Origin: Pseudomonadota bacterium
GTDB lineage: Bacteria > Pseudomonadota > Alphaproteobacteria > Rhizobiales > Rhizobiaceae
Assembly (NCBI GenBank): GCA_023393575.1
Contig: JAEWKX010000029.1
Location: 1-7,049 of the forward strand
DNA: 7,049 bases
Direction of reading: 5' to 3'
The notes under the pieces were generated by a model that worked only from the letters and a program-made list of their open reading frames with translations, was not told the DNA's origin and ran no database searches. This document shows positions 1-5,554 of this stretch, piece by piece. Every line of letters starts with the position of its first letter. Positions within the stretch are counted from its first letter, which is position 1. Both the position numbers and the translations under genes were made by a program.

Positions 1-1009
1 CCAGTTCGGACGCCTTCTTCCGGTTGGCGGCGATATCCGCAAGCGGCAGGGTATCCGGCTTGATCTCGCCGAAGTCCTTGACGATGTCGGAGGGCTCCGC
101 GCCGGGCATGACGGGATATTCGAAGACCTGTTCGGCATAGATCTCCTGGGCATCGCCGGAAGCGAGGAATTCCATCAGTTTGACGGCATTGTCCTTGTTC
201 GGCGCGTTCTTGGCGAGCGCCATTGCAGAGATATTGACGTGGGTTCCGCGGTCGGCACTGTTGGGGAACAGAACCTTGATGGCCGCGGCCCATTCCTTCT
301 GCTCCGGTTCCTTCTCGTTGGTCTGCATCAGCCCGACATAGTAGGTGTTGCCGAGGGCAATATCGCATTCGCCCGCGAAGATCGCCTTGGCCTGGTCGCG
401 GTCGCCGCCGCTCGGCTTGCGTGCCAGATTGTTCTTCAATCCGGTCAGCCATTCCTCCGTATGCTCCTCTCCATGGGCGGCGATCATGGAGGCGATCAGC
501 CCGATGTTGTAGGAGTGCTGGGCATCACGCATGCAGATCTTGCCTTTCCATTCCGGATCGGCGAGTTCCTCGTAGGTTATTTCGTCCTGGCTTACTCGTT
601 CCTTGGAGGCGTAGACGACACGGCCCCGTGTCGTCAGGCCGAACCATTCGCCGGCGGGGTCACGAAAATGGGCAGGGATATCCGTATTGATCGTCTCGTT
701 GTCCGTCACCGGCTGTATGATCCCGCCCTCCTTGGCTTCCATCACGCGCGAGATGTCGACGGTGAGGATGACGTCGGCGGGTGAGTTGGCGCCTTCGGCC
801 TGGATTCGCTCGACCAGACCCTTGTCGAGGAACAACACGTTGGTCTGGATACCCGTCCTCTTCGTAAACTCGTCGAGCAGCGGCTTGATGAGGTCCGGCT
901 GCCGGTACGAATAAATGTTCACTTCCCCATCTGCCAGGGCGCTCTGCGCGGGCATGAAAGAGGCAGTCGCCAATGCTGTGACGGCCATGAAACTGCGGAC
1001 TGTGGACAT
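1..1009 (-). CDS. fbpA: Periplasmic ferric-iron-binding protein of an ABC importer (FbpA/AfuA family), C-terminus cut by window edge
   Basis: This is the solute-binding subunit of an FbpABC-type Fe(3+) importer: it binds ferric iron in the periplasm and hands it to an inner-membrane permease and ATPase, neither of which is in the window. I translated the minus strand by hand; 336 codons are open to the edge and the last visible residues (IAANRKKASEL) match the usual family end, so only about a dozen residues are missing. Residues 1-26 form a signal peptide ending ALA, before mature DGEVNIYSYRQ. Family motifs follow: GLTTRGRVVYASK, the adjacent iron-ligand tyrosines Y223-Y224 in GNTYYVGLM, Y167 in HSYNIGL as probable third tyrosine ligand, and GTHVNISAMALAKNAPN. 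The tyrosine spacing fits Y142/Y198/Y199 of Mannheimia-type FbpA. The start at 1009 has AGGAG six bases upstream. It is divergent from rirA, which suggests iron-dependent repression. The family call is firm; strict substrate (Fe3+ or a chelate) is inferred. Confidence 0.93.
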   Translation of the reverse strand, partial: MSTVRSFMAVTALATASFMPAQSALADGEVNIYSYRQPDLIKPLLDEFTKRTGIQTNVLFLDKGLVERIQAEGANSPADVILTVDISRVMEAKEGGIIQPVTDNETINTDIPAHFRDPAGEWFGLTTRGRVVYASKERVSQDEITYEELADPEWKGKICMRDAQHSYNIGLIASMIAAHGEEHTEEWLTGLKNNLARKPSGGDRDQAKAIFAGECDIALGNTYYVGLMQTNEKEPEQKEWAAAIKVLFPNSADRGTHVNISAMALAKNAPNKDNAVKLMEFLASGDAQEIYAEQVFEYPVMPGAEPSDIVKDFGEIKPDTLPLADIAANRKKASEL

Positions 1010-1037
1010 CCCTTGCTCCTATTTGCGTTTTGATTGT

Positions 1038-1052
1038 TGATGAACAAAGTCA
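1038..1052. promoter_or_regulatory. Putative iron-responsive operator (IRO), RirA-type
   Basis: The sequence reads TGA, nine bases (TGAACAAAG), TCA, an exact match to the TGA-N9-TCA core described for RirA operators in rhizobia. It lies 28 to 43 bases upstream of the fbpA start codon and covers the region where the fbpA -10 box would fall, which suits repression by iron-loaded RirA. The rest of the site (TTGTT and AACAA flanking a GATG centre at 1034-1047) adds some dyad symmetry. A six-base core occurs easily by chance, so the call rests mainly on location between fbpA and rirA. Confidence 0.6.
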
Positions 1053-1073
1053 TGAAAACGGCGAAGGGGTCAA
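1045..1073 (-). promoter_or_regulatory. Possible fbpA promoter
   Basis: On the minus strand TTGACC (1073-1068) is a good -35 box. About 17 bases later only a weak -10 candidate is present (around 1050-1045, reading ACTTTG). The -10 half overlaps the putative IRO. The -35 is convincing by eye; the -10 is not, so this is a tentative placement. Confidence 0.3.
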
Positions 1074-1119
1074 TAGCCTGCCGACAGGGCGCCGCTAAAC
1101 TTGATCACGATTTTCCTAT

Positions 1120-1136
1120 TTTTGAATTGTTCAAAA
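1120..1136. promoter_or_regulatory. ICE/Irr-box-like palindrome upstream of rirA
   Basis: A perfect interrupted palindrome, TTTTGAA-TTG-TTCAAAA (7-3-7). It differs from the commonly given ICE (iron control element, bound by Irr) form TTTAGAA-N3-TTCTAAA only at the fourth base of each arm, symmetrically. It is 47 bases upstream of the rirA start and overlaps the best -35 candidate. In Agrobacterium tumefaciens Irr is reported to repress rirA when iron is low, so an Irr site here is expected. Binding by Irr is an inference from similarity and place. Confidence 0.6.
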
Positions 1137-1155
1137 GTACGCGGCGTCCTATATG
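1127..1155 (+). promoter_or_regulatory. Candidate rirA promoter
   Basis: TTGTTC (1127-1132) and TATATG (1150-1155) are separated by 17 bases, an acceptable though imperfect sigma-70-type pair. The -35 lies inside the ICE-like palindrome, so a protein bound there would block RNA polymerase. Transcription would begin near 1162, giving a leader of roughly 20 bases before the start codon. Confidence 0.42.
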
Positions 1156-1183
1156 AAGGATATCAAAGCTTCGGGAGACCAGC

Positions 1184-1660
1184 ATGCGACTGACAAAGCA
1201 GACCAACTACGCCGTACGCATGCTGATGTACTGTGCCGCGAATGACGGGCATCTCAGCCGAGTACCGGAGATCGCCAAGGCTTACGGCGTCTCCGAGCTT
1301 TTCCTGTTCAAGATCCTGCAGCCGCTTCACAAGGCAGGACTCGTGGAAACCGTGCGTGGCCGCAACGGTGGCGTGCGTCTCGGACGCGCTGCCGACCGCA
1401 TCACCTTGTTTGATGTCGTGAAGGTCACGGAAGACAATTTCGCCATGGCCGAGTGCTTCGAGGATCGCGTCGCGGAATGTCCGCTCGTCAACAGCTGTGG
1501 CCTCAATTCCGCGCTGCGCAAGGCGCTGAACGCGTTTTTCTCCGTCCTGGCCGAGTATACGATTGACGATCTGGTGAAAACCCGTCCGCAGATCAACTTC
1601 CTTCTCGGTCTGGACGAGGTTCCCGCGGCTCGTCGGCCCGCGAACGTTTCCGCTGCCTGA
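1184..1660 (+). CDS. rirA: RirA, Fe-S cluster-dependent iron-response repressor (Rrf2 family)
   Basis: RirA is the global iron regulator of Rhizobiaceae: a cytoplasmic Rrf2-family dimer that with a [4Fe-4S] cluster represses iron-uptake genes through IRO sites, and loses the cluster and DNA binding when iron is scarce. The 158-residue protein begins MRLTKQTNYAVRMLMYCAAN and continues almost identically to known RirA sequences, with the winged helix-turn-helix at about residues 24-65 (VPEIAKAYGVSELFLFKILQ, then VRGRNGGVRLG). The three cluster-ligand cysteines are all present at C91, C99 and C105 in AMAECF, ECPL and NSCGLNSALRKAL. Only the last 15 or so residues are unlike what I recall, and that tail is variable. 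GGGAGA lies six bases before the start. Divergent fbpA and the operator-like sites between them are the expected context. Regulation by Irr, and possibly by RirA itself, is inferred. Confidence 0.97.
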   Translation: MRLTKQTNYAVRMLMYCAANDGHLSRVPEIAKAYGVSELFLFKILQPLHKAGLVETVRGRNGGVRLGRAADRITLFDVVKVTEDNFAMAECFEDRVAECPLVNSCGLNSALRKALNAFFSVLAEYTIDDLVKTRPQINFLLGLDEVPAARRPANVSAA

Positions 1661-1769
1661 ATAACGGGAGTTGCCGCCGCGTCTCCGGCTGATGGAGGCG
1701 AGGCTGACCTCGAGGCGACATGCAACGGAAGGGTTTCCTGCACGATACGCCTCCCTGCAAGGCTGCCGC
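1661..1769 (+). other. Gene-free leader between rirA and the AbrB-family gene, with inverted repeats
   Basis: No gene is supported in these 109 bases. They hold a perfect five-base stem with a four-base loop (CGAGG-CTGA-CCTCG, 1699-1712), a small GGAA/TTCC stem (1727-1738), and a longer-range seven-base match (GGAGGCG 1694-1700 with CGCCTCC 1748-1754) ending five bases before the AAGG ribosome-binding site at 1759. The first stem and the long-range pairing share bases 1699-1700 and would compete. There is no T-run after any stem, so I do not call a terminator. Whether rirA transcripts continue into the next gene is open. Confidence 0.35.
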
Positions 1770-2798
1770 ATGACCCCTTCCGAAATCCGCGTCTTCGTTC
1801 TGACGGTATTCATTGCCGCCGCGGGTGCCGCCGCGGCCGGGCTTCTTGCCATGCCTGCTCCGTATCTGATCGGTCCTGCCGCGGCGGTCACGGCTGCGGG
1901 TTTCGCCGGATGGACGCTTCGCATTCCTCAGCCGATCCGTAACGCCACCTTCATTGTCGTCGGTCTTTCGATGGGAACGGGCCTGACGCCGGAGGTCTTC
2001 GTGGCTGCGCGGACATGGCCGTTGAGTTTCCTCCTGGTTCCGGTTGCCGTCGTCGTCCTGCTTTATTCCGCAAGCTGGACCCTGCAGCGCTTCTTCGGCT
2101 ACGATCGCGCGACCGCCTTGCTGGCCGCTTCCCCCGGACATCTGAGCTTCGTCCTGAGCCTTGCAGCCGAGACCCGAAGCGATCTGCTGGCGATCGGCGT
2201 CATACAGAGCGTCCGGGTGCTCGCGCTGACCATCACGGTGCCGTTGATTGTCGATGTCCTGGGATTGGTGTCCACCGCGCCGCCGCCTGCGCCGGTCATG
2301 AGTCCGGTAGCGCTTGCCGGATATTTCACGGCTGCCGTCGCGCTTGGCTATCTCCTCGTGCAAATGAAGGTGCCGGCAGCGCTTCTACTGGGGGGGATGA
2401 TCGTGGCAGGTAGCACCCACCTGAGCGGACTTGTTTCCGGGGAACTGCCATCCTGGATCATGACGCCCACCTATGTGCTGCTGGGTGCGGTCATCGGCTC
2501 CCGCTTTTCCGGTGCATCTTTCCGGGCGATGCGCACGGCCTTCGTGGCCGGAGGGATCGTGACGGTGGTTGTCGTTGCCTTGGCAGCCGCCATCGCGGCC
2601 TTGGTTTGCTATGTTACGGCCGTTCCGCTCGACGCTGCGCTGATCGCCTTTGCCCCCGGTGGCCTGGAAACCATGGCGGCCATGGCTGTGATGCTGCATG
2701 CGCAACCGACCTATGTCGGCGCCCATCATGTACTGCGTCTCGTGGTCTTGTCGGTCCTTATGCCAATTGTTCTTCGACGCGATATCGACCGCCGCTGA
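1770..2798 (+). CDS. AbrB duplication-family inner-membrane protein (putative transporter)
   Basis: This is a polytopic membrane protein of the AbrB duplication family (Pfam AmoA/AbrB-type, PF05145), often mislabelled 'ammonia monooxygenase' or 'transition-state regulator'; some members have been linked to transport, but substrates are generally unknown. The 342-residue length fits. Two related halves are visible: MPAPYLIGPAAAV (28-40) pairs with KVPAALLLGGMIVAG (200-214), FIVVGLSMGTGL (61-72) with YVLLGAVIGSRF (235-246), and SPGHLSFVLSLAAE (121-134) with APGGLETMAAMAV (295-307). Each half has about five hydrophobic spans. The frame is open back to 1671, but the family-like sequence begins at MTPSEIRVFVLTVF, with AAGG seven bases before its ATG, and the upstream residues are basic and low in hydrophobicity, so I start at 1770. 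It lies 109 bases after rirA on the same strand; a link to iron is possible but not shown. Confidence 0.88.
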   Translation: MTPSEIRVFVLTVFIAAAGAAAAGLLAMPAPYLIGPAAAVTAAGFAGWTLRIPQPIRNATFIVVGLSMGTGLTPEVFVAARTWPLSFLLVPVAVVVLLYSASWTLQRFFGYDRATALLAASPGHLSFVLSLAAETRSDLLAIGVIQSVRVLALTITVPLIVDVLGLVSTAPPPAPVMSPVALAGYFTAAVALGYLLVQMKVPAALLLGGMIVAGSTHLSGLVSGELPSWIMTPTYVLLGAVIGSRFSGASFRAMRTAFVAGGIVTVVVVALAAAIAALVCYVTAVPLDAALIAFAPGGLETMAAMAVMLHAQPTYVGAHHVLRLVVLSVLMPIVLRRDIDRR

Positions 2799-2886
2799 AC
2801 GTGCTTGCCTGTGAAAACGGATGGCCGGGCTTGTGGAAGTTGGAAGACAGCGGTAGCTGGCTGAACAAGCAGCAAGGAAACACAAG

Positions 2887-3411
2887 ATGACCATCCGAAC
2901 ACCGTCAGCCATCATCGTCATGGGCGTCAGCGGCGCCGGCAAGTCCTCCGTCGGCGAGATGCTCTCCCGCCGGCTGGAATGCGATTTCGTCGAAGGCGAC
3001 CGGCTGCACCCGGCCGTCAACGTCGAGAAGATGGCCAAGGGGATCCCGTTGACGGATGAGGACCGCTGGCCGTGGCTCGATCTCGTCGGGCAGGAACTGG
3101 CCAACGCCGTCTCCGCCGGGAAGACGCTTGTGCTGACCTGCTCCGCGCTGAAGCGCGTTTACCGTGAACGGTTGAGGAGGGCAGCGGGTGGGAAGCTCCA
3201 TTTCGTCTTTCTGAAGGGGTCGCCGCAACTTCTCGAAGTGCGCATGGGGGAACGGACCGGTCATTTCATGCCCCTTTCGCTGTTGCACAGCCAACTGGCC
3301 ACGCTGGAAACGCCAGAGGGCGAGGAAGGGGTCGTGACCGTCGCCATCGACGGAACTCTGGATGAGATCGTCGCCGCAGCCGAACTCGGCCTCAGGAAAC
3401 TCGGCATCTGA
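2887..3411 (+). CDS. gntK: Gluconokinase (D-gluconate kinase, GntK family)
   Basis: The enzyme phosphorylates D-gluconate with ATP to 6-phosphogluconate in the cytoplasm, feeding the Entner-Doudoroff and pentose phosphate routes. The 174-residue protein has the usual length and the full motif set: P-loop GVSGAGKSS (13-21), substrate-site GDRLHP (37-42), KMAKGIPLTDEDRWPWL (48-64), CSALKRVYRERLR (85-97), and HFMPLSLLHSQLATLE (126-141). The start is supported by AGGA eight bases upstream. It lies 88 bases downstream of the AbrB-family gene in the same direction, so it could share a transcript or have its own promoter; I see no clear promoter or terminator. No gluconate permease, GntR-type regulator or edd/eda gene is in the window, so this looks like a stand-alone kinase gene. 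Confidence 0.94.
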   Translation: MTIRTPSAIIVMGVSGAGKSSVGEMLSRRLECDFVEGDRLHPAVNVEKMAKGIPLTDEDRWPWLDLVGQELANAVSAGKTLVLTCSALKRVYRERLRRAAGGKLHFVFLKGSPQLLEVRMGERTGHFMPLSLLHSQLATLETPEGEEGVVTVAIDGTLDEIVAAAELGLRKLGI

Positions 3412-3456
3412 GCTGACGGGACGGATTCCGGCAGAATTCCCTCACATGCGAAAGTG

Positions 3457-3493
3457 ATGATAGAAAATCATTTGCATGATCTAAATCATGCAA
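3457..3493. promoter_or_regulatory. Array of alternating ATGAT/ATCAT half-sites with a perfect 9-4-9 palindrome (putative TetR operator)
   Basis: Four half-sites alternate in orientation: ATGAT (3457-3461), ATCAT (3467-3471), ATGAT (3476-3480), ATCAT (3485-3489), with spacers of 5, 4 and 4 bases and centres 9 to 10 bases apart, about one helical turn. The right-hand pair extends to a perfect palindrome, TTGCATGAT-CTAA-ATCATGCAA (3472-3493). It lies about 100 bases before the TetR-family start codon in otherwise gene-free DNA that is AT-rich compared with its surroundings. TetR proteins commonly bind palindromes of this size in front of their own gene, so an autoregulatory operator is the leading idea. 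No protein has been shown to bind it. Confidence 0.6.
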
Positions 3494-3504
3494 GGCTCCG
3501 TACT

Positions 3505-3565
3505 CGCATCTACCATCCGGATGCGCTTTCATGCACAGCGCGATGGGAGACGATGCATCTGCATC
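3505..3565. repeat. Cluster of short inverted repeats in the TetR gene leader
   Basis: CGCATC (3505-3510) and GATGCG (3520-3525) form a perfect inverted repeat with a nine-base spacer; CATCCGGATG (3514-3523) is a perfect ten-base palindrome nested in it; GATGCA-TC-TGCATC (3552-3565) is another. All share the word GATGC/GCATC, which also occurs in part in the upstream array (GCATGAT). They could be secondary operator sites or RNA hairpins just before the ribosome-binding site (GGGAG, 3576-3580). Short repeats of this size can arise by chance. Confidence 0.35.
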
Positions 3566-3590
3566 AGTGAACTGCGGGAGAAATGTTGTG

Positions 3591-4241
3591 ATGTCCGACA
3601 CCGGTCCGAATGCGGCGCGGGCGCTTCTGCGGCGTGTACCGAAGCAGGAACGCAGCCGGGAGCGCATCGACGAGATCCTGAAAGTCTCCATGGATCTGAT
3701 CGGTCGCAAGGGTATCGACGCGGTCACGATGAAGGAGATTGCGTCCCTGTCCGGAGGCCCGATTGCATCGGTCTATCAGTACTTCCCCAACAAGTCGGCA
3801 ATTCTCGCGACCCTTTACGAGCGCTACGCCGATAGCGTGAGGGAGATAGTGGAAGCCTCCGCGGCGGGCGTGCAGACGGCGGAGGATGCTTTCCATGCCA
3901 TCGACCGTCTGGTGGATCTCTACTACCAGCGTATCAGGAGCACACCGGCCATCCAGGACCTCGTGAATGCCTCGCAGGCCGACAAGGCGCTTGCCCTTCT
4001 CGATATCGAGGAATCAAGGGTGCACAGCGGGATCTTTGCGGACGCCGTCTATCCTTTCATCGATCCGGAGCGCGGCGAAGAATTCGGAAGAACCGTCTTT
4101 CTCATGTTCCAGCTTGCCGCATCGGCCGTTCGCTTTGCTCTTCTCGTGAATGAAGAGGAAGGACGCTGGATACTGTCCGACTTCAAGGCGGCATCCAAGG
4201 CGCAACTGCAGAGGTTCCTGCCTGGACCGGCAACGGCCTGA
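3591..4241 (+). CDS. TetR/AcrR-family transcriptional regulator
   Basis: A DNA-binding repressor of the TetR family, target unknown. The 216-residue product has the family's helix-turn-helix near the N-terminus: RERIDEILKVSMDLIGRKG (23-41), then VTMKEIASLSG (45-55) and the recognition segment SVYQYFPNKSAILATLYERY (60-79). The rest, about 80-210, is a helical ligand/dimer domain with no motif I can tie to a ligand. The frame is open back to 3531, but GGGAG at 3576-3580 precedes this ATG by ten bases; a GTG at 3588, seven bases from the same site, is a possible start adding one residue. The inverted repeats upstream suggest self-control. The gene converges on the amine-catabolism operon with only 13 bases between stop codons, so it cannot share that operon's promoter, but TetR regulators often act on neighbours; control of puuAB is a guess. 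Confidence 0.93.
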   Translation: MSDTGPNAARALLRRVPKQERSRERIDEILKVSMDLIGRKGIDAVTMKEIASLSGGPIASVYQYFPNKSAILATLYERYADSVREIVEASAAGVQTAEDAFHAIDRLVDLYYQRIRSTPAIQDLVNASQADKALALLDIEESRVHSGIFADAVYPFIDPERGEEFGRTVFLMFQLAASAVRFALLVNEEEGRWILSDFKAASKAQLQRFLPGPATA

Positions 4242-4254
4242 TGCGGAGCCGTGT

Positions 4255-5553
4255 CTAAAGTCCGATCCGATCCCGCAACCCGTACCACCAGGCTCCGAGC
4301 ATCGTCAGCGGCACCCGGAAAGTCTTGCCGCCAGGGAAGGGCAGGTTCGGCAGCGACGCCCACACGTCGAAACGTTCCGCATGCCCCGAGACGGCCTCGC
4401 CCAGAATCCTGCCCAGCAGGTGGGTGGTGGTCACGCCGTGCCCGCTGTCTCCGTGGGAGAAATAGATGCGGTCGGAAAGCCGGCCCATGTGCGGAATACG
4501 GGTGAGCGTGAGGGCGAAATTGCCGCTCCATGCATAGTCGATCCGTACGTCCCTGAGCTGCGGAAACGTCTTCAGCATGTTCGGGCGAATGACCCCGGTG
4601 AGGTCGCTGGGATCGTGGCCGCCATAGCCGATGCCGCCGCCGTAGAGCAGCCGGTTGTCGGAGGTCCGCCGATAGTAGTCGAGGATGTAGTTGGCGTCCT
4701 CTACGCAGTAGTTGGCCGGCAACAGCTCCTCGATCAGGCTCGCGTCCAGCGGCTCCGTCGCCATCACCTGGCTCGATACCGGCATCATCCGGGCGTGGTT
4801 TTCGGGCAGGAGAGGTGAAAGATAGGCATTGCCGCAGACGAGCACGTAGTCTGCGCGCACCGACCCTTCGGCGGTACGGACCAGCGGGCGCGGGCCTGGC
4901 TCGACGGCTATCGCCCGAGACTGTTCGAAGATCCGCCCGCCGAGCGATTCGACGGCGGCCGCCTCGCCCAACACGAGGTTGAGCGGGTGGATGTGGCCGC
5001 CGAGTCGGTCGATCATCCCGCCGACATAGCGATCGGTCTTCACGTAACGGTTCACCTCGTGCCGGCTTACGATCTCCAGGCCGGTATGGCCATGTTTCTC
5101 CCAGTGCACCTTGTGCGCCTCCATCTCGCGCACCTGCTTTTCGGTGAAGGCTGCGAAGAAGCCGCCATGCGCGAGGTCGCAGGCGATCGCGTATTTCTCG
5201 ACCCTCGTCCGGATGATCTCGCCGCCTTCCAGCGACATCGCGCCGAGCTTCACCGCTTTTTCGTGTCCGTAGCGGCTGGCGATGGTCTGCAGGTCGCGGC
5301 TGTAGCCGTTGACGATCTGGCCGCCATTGCGGCCCGAGGCGCCGAAGCCGATCCGCTCCGCCTCCAGGACGATCACCCTGTAGCCCCGTTCGCTGAGTTC
5401 GAGTGCCGCCGAGATGCCGGTGAACCCGGCACCGATTACGCAGACATCTGCTTCGGCCTCGCCTTGAAGCCGCGGACGCACGCGCTTGTCGTTGGCTGAG
5501 GCCGCGTACCACGAATTCGTGTGGCCGGGGTTGTCGCTCGTCTTGTAGGTCAT
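4255..5553 (-). CDS. puuB: FAD-dependent oxidoreductase, gamma-glutamylputrescine oxidase-like (PuuB/OrdL)
   Basis: By similarity to Escherichia coli PuuB this flavoprotein oxidises gamma-glutamylputrescine to gamma-glutamyl-aminobutyraldehyde, releasing ammonia and hydrogen peroxide, the second step of the glutamylated putrescine route. The 432 residues (E. coli PuuB about 426) align by eye throughout: WYAASAN (15-21), dinucleotide-binding VIGAGFTGISAALELSERGY (39-58) with acidic E64 ending the second strand, IGFGASGRNGGQIVNGYSRD (68-87), GGHIHPLNL (185-193), NYCVEDANYILDYYR (281-295), WSGNFALTLTRIPHMGRL (342-359), SGHGVTTTH (370-378), PFPGGKTFRVP (405-415), LRDRIGL at the end. The frame is open to 5709 inside puuA, but family similarity starts at 5553. 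Its ATG follows the puuA stop by one base with only a weak ribosome-binding site, so coupled translation is likely. The related substrate could be another glutamylated amine. Confidence 0.88.
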   Translation of the reverse strand: MTYKTSDNPGHTNSWYAASANDKRVRPRLQGEAEADVCVIGAGFTGISAALELSERGYRVIVLEAERIGFGASGRNGGQIVNGYSRDLQTIASRYGHEKAVKLGAMSLEGGEIIRTRVEKYAIACDLAHGGFFAAFTEKQVREMEAHKVHWEKHGHTGLEIVSRHEVNRYVKTDRYVGGMIDRLGGHIHPLNLVLGEAAAVESLGGRIFEQSRAIAVEPGPRPLVRTAEGSVRADYVLVCGNAYLSPLLPENHARMMPVSSQVMATEPLDASLIEELLPANYCVEDANYILDYYRRTSDNRLLYGGGIGYGGHDPSDLTGVIRPNMLKTFPQLRDVRIDYAWSGNFALTLTRIPHMGRLSDRIYFSHGDSGHGVTTTHLLGRILGEAVSGHAERFDVWASLPNLPFPGGKTFRVPLTMLGAWWYGLRDRIGL

Positions 5554-5554
5554 C

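Noticed and set aside
239..784. A 181-codon plus-strand frame opposite fbpA
   Set aside because: No family features; the minus strand encodes an intact ferric-binding protein over the whole interval.
1671..1769. A 33-residue N-terminal extension of the AbrB-family protein
   Set aside because: The extension is basic, without a ribosome-binding site, and the first membrane span follows naturally from the ATG at 1770.
1593..2363. A 256-codon minus-strand frame opposite the AbrB-family gene
   Set aside because: Low-complexity Arg/Gln/Asp-rich translation typical of antisense frames; the plus-strand membrane protein is clearly coding.
3412..3440. Possible gntK terminator (GGATTC...GAATTCC)
   Set aside because: The stem is imperfect and short and no T-run follows.
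3531..3590. A 20-residue N-terminal extension of the TetR protein
   Set aside because: The only good ribosome-binding site (GGGAG, 3576-3580) lies inside the extension, placing the start at 3588 or 3591.
4049..5512. A 487-codon minus-strand open frame covering most of puuB and the end of the TetR gene
   Set aside because: It is a shifted-frame shadow of puuB: extremely arginine- and proline-rich, no recognisable domain, and puuB in the other frame matches its family end to end.
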